Shown: piece by piece, positions 52,571 to 63,002 of the stretch
Numbering within the stretch: position 1 is the stretch's first letter
How the letters are laid out: every line of letters begins with the position of its first letter
The notes under the pieces: generated by a model
The model's database searches: none
The model's input: only the letters and a program-made list of their open reading frames with translations
What the model was told of the DNA's origin: nothing
Assembly (NCBI GenBank): GCA_021209875.1
Contig: JAGYVD010000002.1
Coordinates: 2,542,001-2,606,000, forward strand
Source of the DNA: Rosellinia necatrix
Lineage: Eukaryota; Ascomycota; Sordariomycetes; Xylariales; Xylariaceae
DNA length: 64,000 bases
Reading direction: 5' to 3'
Translations under genes and position numbers: made by a program

Positions 52571-55112
52571 TAATATTAAAAGTATATAAATCAACCTAGC
52601 AAAAGTTAAAGCTGTAGTAAATTAAAAACCGCTTATTATAATAAAAACGTATAATTTTTTTAAATTTTATAACTTTTATTAAAAGTTTATTAATTAATAT
52701 AATTATATTATAATCTTTATAAATTGTTTAATATAAAAAACAAAGCTTTTAATTAAATAAACAACTATAATAAAGCTTTTATTAACTAAAAAAGTTTTAA
52801 TAATAGCTTTTTTATTAAAATATTATTAATATAAACTACTTATAAAAGTTAAAACTGATTTATTTAACAGAGTTATAGCAGAAGTGTTATTATAGCTATA
52901 TAAAATAAATAGCATTTTAAAGCTTATTTTTAAAAATATTATATAATATTAAACTAAACTATAATATTTTTAATAAAAAATGCTAGCTATAATTATAGCG
53001 TTAAAAAATAAAAGCTAGAATTAATATGTAATAAAAAAACTTTTTTATAATTATAAACTATTAAATATTAGAATATTTTAATATAAAATAATATTTAAAC
53101 TTAAAATAAGCTTAATAAACTAAACTATTTTTAAAATATAATTTTTAATTATTGTTTATTTTAAAAAAAAATATAATAGCTGACGTTTTATTATATAAAT
53201 AAAAGACTTAATAATATAAAAGCTAAAAAAAATATAAAAATATTTAGCGATTTTTAATTTATTATTAATAAAATAAAACCGATATTTTTATAAACAGGAA
53301 AATATTAAGTTTTTATATAAGCTTTAAAAAAAAAATAAAAAATTAACTAGTTTTTAATTAGTTAATAAAATATTAAAAAACTAAAAAATTTTAAAATAAA
53401 ATTTTTTAATAAAAAGCTAAAGAAATAAAAATAATAACTTTTAATAACTTAAAACGGATTAATAATAATATATAAAAACTAGTAGTTTTTAATTATTTTT
53501 ATTTAAAAACCAGGCTTATTTAAACAATTTATAATTAAATGCTTAGTGCGTATTTAAATAAACGTAAAATTAAAAACTAATATTAAAAAATATTAATAGT
53601 TTAAATTAGCTGATAATTATAATATATATATAATAAACTATATAAAATACTGACTAGCAAAAGTATTTTGCTATAAGATTTTAAAGTTTTTAAAACTATT
53701 ATTAATTTTTAACTATATATAACAATATTTAGTAATAAACTTTAAATAAATATTTAAAAATAAGCATAAATATAATAATGTGTTAATTATAATAAACTGT
53801 TTAAAAAAAAAACATAAACGATTTTTTATATAATATAAACTATAGCGATTAATATAACAAAAATATATTATAAAAGCTTATTTAAAATATTTAGTATATT
53901 TATAACTATAATATTTAATAAAAACTATAATTTATTTTAGTTTTTATTAATAAATTATATAAATTAATAAGTATAAAATATATATTAGTTTTTATAAAAC
54001 ATTATAAAATTATTAGATAGGCAGAAATAATAAATAAATATTTTAATTAATAATTAAAGCTTTATATTAGCTATTATTAAAATAATTAGTTAGAATAAAT
54101 ATTAATAATAAATTATGCTTAAGCATTATTATTTTATAAGTTTATAAAACTATTGCTTTATAAAATAAAAATAAAATTTCTAATGCTTTTTAATTTTAAC
54201 TAAGAAAATAAAACAGCTATAAAAAATTAAAAAACTACTAGTTAAAAAAAACATTTAAAACAAAAGCGTAAAATAAAGCATTAAAAATAGTTTATTTTAT
54301 AAACTTTATTAAAAAATATTTAAAATAAATTTAAACATAAATAATAAAACAAGTTAACTATAAATAATAAAACTTTAACTTTAATATAAAAACTATGTAT
54401 TAATATTAAAAAAAATAATTATAAAAATAAACCGTTTATTTAATAAACTAAACTATTTTATAATATAATAAAAGTTTAAAATAATTAATAAAAATAAAAA
54501 CATGTTTATTTTAAAAATATTATTTAATTAAAAATTAATAAACTAATATTATACTGTTTAATTATAATTATATTTAAATAATTTATTATTAAAATAAAAA
54601 GCTACAAAATTTAAATAAAAACTAGTTAAATTGTAAAAAAAAAAAATTTATTATAAAAAAATTAAAACTTTAAAAATATATTATAAAAGCTATAATATTA
54701 AATTAATTAAAAAATTAAAATATTAATAATAAATAATATTTAATAAAAACTTTAAAAATAATATAGAATTATTAAAAAATTTTATAATATAAATTTAAAA
54801 GCAGTAGAACTTTTAATAAAATTAAATAATTAGTTATAAGTTATAAAAAAAGAAAATTTAATATAATATATAAAAATAATAATAAAGCTATATAAAAAAT
54901 ATAATAAAATAAAAACAAAAGCAAGTATAAATTAAAATAAATATAAAAAAAATAATATAATATAAAAAACTTATATAATAACTTAATAATATAAAAGCTT
55001 AAAAATATAATATAAATAAATATTTAAAGCGATTTTTTTTTTATTAAAAAATATTATATAAAAGTTGCAGGTTTAAAACCCAGATATGTTTTATAAACAA
55101 GCTATTTTTTTT

Positions 55113-55121
55113 AAAAGGAGA
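55113..55121 (+). other. Polypurine tract of D
   Basis: aaaaggaga two bases before the 3' LTR, the place where plus-strand DNA priming starts in LTR elements. It gives the element's orientation independently of coding motifs. Confidence 0.6.
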
Positions 55122-55122
55122 T

Positions 55123-55368
55123 AGTTATAAATAGCTGGTTTTTTTTATAGCGTGCGTGGCACGCGCAGGACATTTGTACACTTATTGCTAACTAGTACGC
55201 ACAGACCAGCTGTAGCGCATAGACTGGACCTATCCTACACCTGTATTTAGCCAGAATTCTAGTGGGCTAATTCCTTCTACTTACTCTTTTTTTTTTATCT
55301 ATAGATTTTTTGTATAATATATTACTTATTGCTGGAGCCTTGCCTTTTTATTTATAACTGGTGCAACA
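55123..55368 (+). repeat. 3' LTR of D
   Basis: 246 bp. Inner edge mutated (agttataaatagctgg), outer edge intact (aactggtgcaaca). Hairpin GCGTGC-GTG-GCACGC at 55150-55164. Confidence 0.88.
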
Positions 55369-57521
55369 AAAGCTTTAATTTTATTTTTTTTATTAAGCTT
55401 TTTTATAGTTAATATTAATAAAATTTTTTAAATTTTAAGCTTTAAAGCTTTATTTAGCTATTTATTAGTTTTTATTATAAACGTGTTAATTATATTAACT
55501 TTATTTATCATATTTATTATATTAAAACTTTATTAAAAAAAAGCTTTTAAAAATTTTTATATTGTTTTAACATATTAATTATTTTATTAATTACATTAGT
55601 TTTATTATAGTTAGGTTTAAACATTAAATTATATAGCGATTTTAATATATATTAATAATAATAACTATAATAATAAAATTATTAATATAAAGTTTATTAA
55701 TAAATATATATTTAATAATTTAAATTTCTTAAAAATATTTATTTTATTTTTAAATATAGAAATATTAAAATTAATAGCTAATATAATATTATAAAACGCG
55801 TTAAATAATAAACTAAGATTAAATAATAATAAATTAATTATATTTATAGCTTTAACTGCTGTTAAGCTTATAGCTATTATTATAGCTTTTAAAGATTTTT
55901 TATATATTTTTAATATTTTTTTAATATAGTTATTTTTAAATTATGTTTATTTAAATATTTTTGAAAATAATTTTAGTTTTAAAAACAGATTAGCTATTAT
56001 TATATTTTAAAAATTATAAACTTAATTAAAACTGCTATATTATTTTTTATAATAATTTAAATATAAAGTTTTTTTTTTAAGAATAGTTTATATTTAACTA
56101 GTGCTAATATTAACATTTTAAACGTTAAAATAACTTTTATGCTAAAGTTATTTTATAAACATATAAATTTATTTTAAAAACATTTAAAAAATATTTTAAT
56201 ATTTTTAATATTTATAAAAATAACCACGTTTAAACTATAATTAATTAATATTCTGCTAATATTTAAAAGTTGTTTTTAATAACATTTTAATATTTTTTTT
56301 TATAACTTAAGCTATATTAATAAATTTTAATAATTATAAAATTTATAATTATTATTATTTAATATATAAAATTTTAATATAGCTTTTATTTATATTTAAT
56401 TTACTTATTTTTAACTTTTTAAATTTAGCCTGTTTATTTTTAAAAATATATTTAAATTTGCTTAATAATTGCTTTATTATTATTAAATAAATACCGCTTA
56501 TATTTAAGCTTATAATAATATTTTGCTATTCATAAATCTTTAAATAATAATTTTAAAATATAAAAAATACCTGTTTTTATTTCTGTTTTATTAAAATTAT
56601 ATATTTTATCGGATGATTTTAAAGAAATAATATAATTAATTTATTATTTAGTTTAAAACTTATAATTTGATTTATTGCGGTATTTTTAACTAGTTTTTTA
56701 AAAAATAGTAATTTTATATAACTTTTTAATATAATATTAAAACGATTATATTTATATAAATATTAAAATAATATATTATATAATATAAACAATATATTAT
56801 ATCGCTTATAAATATATTTAATTAAAAATAATATGTTTTAAATATGTTAAATTAAATGTTTAATATAATATATAATATATTAATTTTAATTATATATTAA
56901 ATTAAATATTTAATTATAATATTTATATAATTAGCTCTAATTAATTATAAAAACGTTTTATTACTGTTTAATTTAAAATTAAACAAAATATAAAATAATT
57001 TTATGTTTAATATAAATAAATCTAATTTAGCTGTATTAACACGTTTTTTTAATAGCAATCGTATTTATTTTTACTTTTATTTTAGCTGTTTTTTTCTGTT
57101 ATTTCTTTTTTTTAAGCTTATAACATTTTTTTTTGTTTTTATTATATTATTTTTTTGTTTTTATTTTAATCCACGTTTTTTAACGCTTATTTTTTGATTA
57201 TTAAACTTTTGTTATAGTTTTAATTATTTTTTAATTTATAAATATTTGTTTTTACTGCAGCTATTAATAAAAGCTTTGTTTTAATAACTTAAGTTATATA
57301 TTTAATTAAAATATTTTTTGTTAAGCGTTAATAAATATTATTTAATTTTAAAATTTATATTAGTTTATATTATAATTATAAGATTATATTAATTTCTATT
57401 ATTAATATTTAAAGTTTTTATAGCTTAAATATATTTTAGTTTTTTATATAAATATAATAAAAATAATATTTTATTAAATAATATTTTTAACGCTAATTTA
57501 GTTTAAATAAAACGTTTTATT

Positions 57522-57750
57522 GCTATAACAGGTTATATATTAAATAAAATAATTATTTTATTGAAAATATTGTTTAATTTTTATATTTTAAACATAAGTC
57601 GACTATTAATAATTAGCTTTTTATTTTATTATAAAACTACTAGTTTTTGTAATAATATATAAAATATAATTAAAATCTATTAAATATTTTGCTCTACTAT
57701 TTTTAAATTTTTAAAAATAAATTAATTTTTTGCGTAATAAAATACGCCGG
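57522..57750. repeat. Repeat H, copy 1
   Basis: About 230 bp similar to 60118-60345, same orientation (both contain caggttatatattaaat and ttttgctctactattt). Differences are mostly C/T and G/A. It abuts the 5' end of B2 where a B LTR would be expected. H could be an LTR of another family; its ends are not fixed. Confidence 0.6.
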
Positions 57751-59926
57751 TAAAAATAATCTTATTTTTATTACCTGTTATTTTATATTGTTTTTATTTT
57801 TTTATTTAAATTAAACAAGCTAATATTTGCTTATTTTATATAATTATTATATAACAAAAAACAAAGCTATTAAAGATTTAATATTTTTTTTAATTTTTCT
57901 ATTTATATTTATAATTATTTTTGCTGCTTTAACCTTTTTAACTAAAAAGTTTTCATAAAAGTTTTTTTTTTTTACCGCTTTTTTTATTATTTATATTTAA
58001 GCTATTTAAATCGCTAGAAATATCGTTTTATAGAAATAGTTTTAATAAGTTTTTATTACCTGCTAAATATAGTAGTTTTAAAAATATTATAGCAAAAATA
58101 TTAAAAATATATGTTTAAATTAAAATAAAATAAAAATTTTATATATTATTATACCGCTTTAATAAGCAAAACTTTTATTAATAAATATATAGCTTATATT
58201 TTAAAACAAACTATTAAAATAATAAGTACTAATGTTATTATTAAAAGTTATAATAGTTTTATTAAAAATATTAAAATAAACGATTTAAATAATAGTTTTA
58301 GTATTAATAAAGCTAGAATTAAGTATTAATAATTAAATTATTAAAATTAAACAGGCGGTGCTGCTATATATTTAATTATATTTAATACAGCTTTAAATAA
58401 TTAATTAATAACCCAATAAAATGTTTTAAAAACAGAAGTTTTTATATTAGCTAGCATTTTAGCGTTATTTAGTTATTATATTAATTAATTAATTATTTTG
58501 CTGCTTTAATATTTTTAGCATAGTTTTTATTTTAGTTATATTATTTTTAATTTATTATATTAATTTTATAAAAGTTTACCGCTAAAATAAAAACTTAAAA
58601 GCTTGCTTGTTTAGTTTAAATTTTAATTTTTAATTTTATAGCTTAAATTACTACTATTATAATAATTTATTTATATTTTTAAAAATACAGTTTTAAAACT
58701 ATTTATTTTTTAAAAAAATTAAAAACTATTATAATAATTAAACATTATTTTTTAGTTTTAAACTAAGCAATAATTTTAAATTTTTATTAAATTTTTGTTA
58801 ATTTTATATTATTTTAAAACAGCTTTAAAATATAAACTGAAAATTTTTATTATTATTTAATTTAAACTTATAATTAAACTTATTTTAAACTATATTTTTT
58901 TTAATATAAAATATTTAATATTTATAGTTTTAATTTTTAATTTTTATATAAAGTAAAAAATGCTAGTTTAATAAACTTAAGTTTTACGAGCAAGAAATAG
59001 CGTTTTTTATATTATTTTAAAAATTAATAGTTTAAGTAAAACTATTTTAAAGCTAGAAAATTTTCCGGCTTTTATAACTTTTAAAGTTAAATTTTTAATT
59101 ATTAAAACTATTTTAAATTTTTAAATGCTAAAAATTCCAGGTTGGTTTTGCGTTTTAATATATTAATAATTATTAAGTTTATATAAATTAATAATTAAAA
59201 TTTATCTTAGTATTAATAATAAAGCAAATATATATAAGTTATATAATTTTTATAATTAAGCTAGCAAATATTATTAGCTGTTTTATAAATTTATATTTAT
59301 ATATATATTTTAAAATCAAATAAAATTAAATTTTAACATTAAAAATAAAATCAAAAATATAATCAGATAATGTTAAAAACTTGCATGCTTATTAAAAAAC
59401 TTAACGCAGGCTTTTTAAAAAAATAAAACTAGGGTTAATTGTAAGTTATAATTTTTATTATTTAAATATAATACTAATTAAAGTTTAAAAAACTGCTAAT
59501 TATAATATTATAGTCGTTAGATATTTTATAGTAAAATAATTAAAATTTAAAAAAACAATAAATTATTTTAATATATTAATAGCTAGATATAATAATATAT
59601 AAACAGCTAGTAAAGCTGTTTAAAATATAATATAAAATTAAACTTAACTGCTAATAAATTAATTAATTAATTAGCTGACGCAAAATATATTAAATCGTTA
59701 ATTATTAACTTTATAAGTTAAATAAATATTAATAAATTTTACTAGCAATAGTTAAGCTTAAAACCTAGCAATTTTATTTTTTTTATAAATAGCGCTGTTT
59801 AAAATACAAAAAAAAAATATTTTCAAATTTAAATACACATAAACGTTAAAAAATTAAACGTATTTTATTTACCGATATAAAAAAAAAACTAAAATATAAA
59901 GTTATATAATTATAAAACTTACCATA
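57751..59926. other. A+T-rich RIP-degraded DNA between H copies, unassigned
   Basis: About 2.2 kb, strand-mixed. No readable domain; it might be the interior of an H-bounded element. Confidence 0.4.
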
Positions 59927-59931
59927 TTATT

Positions 59932-60117
59932 TAATATAGTTTATTAAAAGTAGTATAGTATTAAATCTATAAAAATATAATATCAATTAAATAAAAGCTT
60001 TTAGTCCTACAGAAACTAAAAGCTTTTTAAGCTAGGTTATTTTATTTAAGCTATATAATTTTTATCTAGCTAGCTCTGCTAGCTAAATAAGGAGCCCCCT
60101 TTTTCCTGCCTGTGTTA
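59932..60117 (-). mobile_element. Solo LTR of family B (186 bp)
   Basis: Matches the B LTRs at 24653 and 37670 and is flanked by TTATT (59927-59931 and 60118-60122). Sequence to the left of the insertion joins repeat H to the right, as H copy 1 shows. It is clearly mutated, so it was RIP-exposed while part of a full element or by leakage. Confidence 0.72.
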
Positions 60118-60345
60118 TTATTATAGCAGGTTATATATTAAATTAAATAGTTATTTTATTTAAACTAACATTTAATTTTTATATTTTAAGCTTAAATTAT
60201 TAATTAGTAGTTAATTTATTGTTTTATTATAAAACTGCTGGTTTTTTAATAATGTTTAAAATATAATTAAAATTTATTAAATATTTTGCTCTACTATTTC
60301 TAGATTTTTCAAAAATAAATTAACGTTTTTTAAAAATAAAATATA
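60118..60345. repeat. Repeat H, copy 2
   Basis: Second copy of the sequence at 57522-57750, split from its left end by the solo B LTR. The right boundary to E2 is not sharp. Confidence 0.55.
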
Positions 60346-61803
60346 TTAATAAAATAATTAATAATATTAATAATCATTTTATATAAATAATACGTTAAAT
60401 AAATTAATTTAGTTTAAAAAGCAAAAAATTAAAGCTAATGAAAACATTAAAATTTTACAAAATTAAATTATTACAACATTTGTTTAATTAAACAAGTTTA
60501 AGAATTGCTTGAAAATTATTTTAAAATTGAACTAAAAATTTTAAACTTATAATATATTAAAAAAATTAAAATTAATTTTAAAACTGCTAAAGTTTTTATA
60601 TTTATAAACAAAAACTAATAAAAATAAGTTAAAAATAAAGTTTAAATATTAGTTTATATGTTTAAAAAGTAAACTTATTAAAAACAGCGATTATTTTTAA
60701 TATAAATTAAAAAAATCGATTATATTATTAATTATATAAAAATAAAGCTTTTAAAATTTTATGCTGTTTATTATTAATAACTATAATAAACTAAAATTAA
60801 AAATTAATTAAAAATATCAAACTATTTATTTTATTTTATAATAACTTTAATAAATATAAAAAACTAAAATTAAATATTAAAACTTAAAAATAATACTCTT
60901 TAAAAAGTTTATTTTATTTTATATTAAGTTTATTTATTAAGCTAGGATAGCAAAAATTAATTTAAAAACTTTAAAAGAATATATATAATAAATTGTTTAA
61001 ACGTTTAAATAAATGTTATATAAACAAGCTATATAATAATATAATAAACTTTTTTTATTATAAATATATGCAGCTATATAATTATTAACAGCAAAAGAAA
61101 TTTATTTAAAATAAAATTTTAAAAAAATAAATATAAAAAAATAAAAAGCTAGAAAAAGTTTTGATTATAGCTGCTAAAAATAATTTTCAACGAAAAATAT
61201 TTATTAATTATAAAATAATAATAAAAAATAATAACTATTAAGCAAATAAAAAATAAAATCAAAATCTTAAAAGTAAATTAATTTAAAGTTTTTATTTTAA
61301 AAAATAAATGTTTTATCTGCTATAAATAAAAACATGGTAGCAATAATAGCTTTTATAAAAACAATTTTAATTAATTAAATAATATATACGTTAATATGAT
61401 TTTTTAGAAACTATAAAATAAACTATATAAAAAAATAAACGCAAATAAAAAAAAAAAAGAAAAACAGCTTAAAACAACAAAACTTTTTTAAACAAAAATA
61501 TTAATATTTAATATAATATAATATAAAAAATCTTGTTTAATTTTTAAAAATATATTAAAAAAACCTGCTTTTTATAAATTATACTATAATAAATAATAAA
61601 CTTATACTGTTTATTAAAGCTTTAGCTAATATAAAAACAAACGTATATATTTTAATTAGCATAATTTTTGCTGTTTAAATAATAAAATATTTAAAACTTA
61701 AAACTATAACAAGTTTTAAACCAGCTATTATTATTAAATATAATAATAATTTAATTTAATAAATAAATTTAGCTATAAAATTATATGTTAAAATATAAAA
61801 AAA

Positions 61804-62105
61804 AACCGTGCAAAAAGCTAAAGGCTTAAAGCGAGCTTGCGAGCATAATAAAAATTGCGAAAAAAGTAAGAGTTACAAGTAAAAAAAACCAGACGTGCAG
61901 ATAGACTAACTATTCGGCTTGCGTTTTGTTATATAAGTCAACTCTTTAGTAGTTAATTTCCTACTTTTATATAAACAGCTGAAAGCTGTTTTTTTAGACT
62001 AGCTATATTTATATTTGAATTTAGTCAGGGATTTGTGTTATATAGCGCGCGTTTGCAGGTGCAGTCCGCCGCATGGGGCCTGCAGGGCTTGCGTGTGCAT
62101 ATGAC

Positions 62106-62165
<60 letters not shown>
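61804..62165 (+). mobile_element. 362-bp insertion ending in (AAT)20
   Basis: Absent from E1, where aatataaaaaaa runs on into related A+T-rich DNA. It is mostly GC-balanced, unmutated, and ends in twenty AAT units. A short-repeat 3' tail is typical of non-LTR retroposons (SINE or 5'-truncated LINE). No clear Pol III A/B boxes were seen, and about 24 bp of target seem deleted instead of duplicated. A palindrome-bearing TATA stretch near 61930-61995 would also allow an LTR fragment. Confidence 0.45.
62106..62165 (+). repeat. (AAT)20 microsatellite
   Basis: Twenty uninterrupted AAT units, the longest perfect simple repeat in the window. Confidence 0.97.
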
Positions 62166-62773
62166 TATTAATATGAAATATAACATAATTATTAAAAAAA
62201 TATTATAATTATTACAACATATTAATAAATTTTTATATAAATAACTTTTATTTTAGCTATTAAAAACTTAAATACTAGGCTTTTAAAATTTTAATAAATA
62301 AAACGGAAAACCTGTTAAAATATTTTAAATATTAAAAGATATTGCTTAAAAAAAGCTAATAAACTAAAAAACAAAAACGCAAAAATAATCAATTTAATTA
62401 AATATAGCAAAAAAAAATTAGAAACTTAAAATATTTTAAATTAAATATAATAAAACATTATTTAACTAAAAGCTGTTTTAACTATGAAAAATTTTTATTT
62501 TTAAAACTATTTTAATATAAGTTTTAAAACTTTTAAACTAACAAATATTTTAAACAAAAATAAAATTATATAAATAATATATAAAATAAAAAAATATTAA
62601 ATTAAAAACTAAACTAGTTTTTAAAATAATAAAAACTAAGCTTAAAATAAAAACTCTGCTAAAAAAAAACGCTTAAAACTTTTATTAATTTTGATAAAAT
62701 ATTATTAAATAATATAAACATTAATTAATAAAAATTATAACTCTTAAAACTATAGCTTTTAATATAATGTTAT

Positions 62774-63002
62774 TAATACAGACAGGTAGGGGGTGTCCGA
62801 AGGACCCACCCTAGGATAGGCTAGGCTAGGTCTGTAGGCTGGGTCCGCAGGACCTAGCCGGGCCCGCAATAGATTAGATAAGGGTAGCCCACTGGCTATA
62901 TTGGCCAGCCTTCGGCTGGCTGGCATAGCCAGTCCTTCCTTCTACCTGTAATTCGCTATTTTCACTAGATACACCATACAGGACCCCAATATATCCTTGT
63001 TA
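62774..63002 (+). mobile_element. Solo LTR (229 bp) in E2, distantly like the L1 LTR
   Basis: Flanked by perfect GTTAT (62769-62773 and 63003-63007); the E1 target reads gctat. The ends TA...TA are probably mutated TG...CA, otherwise it is GC-rich and unmutated. It shares attagataagg followed by a gccca-type stem with the L1 LTR. It has at least three triloop hairpins, among them 62837-62859 (GCA loop) and 62904-62920 (TTC loop). The orientation is taken from the L1 similarity. Confidence 0.85.

Larger units (their letters stand above)
48704..55368 (+). mobile_element. Ty3/Gypsy retrotransposon D (6.7 kb), inserted in B2
   Basis: LTRs at 48704-48950 and 55123-55368, target duplication AAAGC (48699-48703 and 55369-55373). 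A purine tract (aaaaggaga, 55113-55121) sits just before the right LTR, giving plus orientation. Reverse transcriptase is readable near 52020-52570. LTR ends are AG...CA, confirmed by the independent solo copy at 24101. The interior is stop-ridden. Confidence 0.92.
38057..57521 (-). mobile_element. Ty3/Gypsy element B2, RIP-inactivated, split by A2 and D
   Basis: Colinear with B1 in three pieces: 38057-39889, 47288-48703 and 55369-57521, about 5.4 kb without inserts. It is more uniformly mutated than B1 at the 3' (left) end. Its 5' LTR is missing: at 57521 the sequence shared with B1 (aacgttttatt) is followed by repeat H instead of a B LTR. The T-rich segment at 57003-57200 is the minus-strand Lys-rich Gag-like region; the plus-strand open frame there is accidental. 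Confidence 0.8.

Noticed and set aside
57003..57197. 64-codon Phe-rich open frame on the plus strand
   Set aside because: The minus strand of B2 carries the Lys-rich Gag-like region here; the plus frame is its shadow.
62106..62165. CRISPR array or telomeric repeat
   Set aside because: Perfect AAT triplets without spacers; no TTAGGG-type repeats anywhere in the window.
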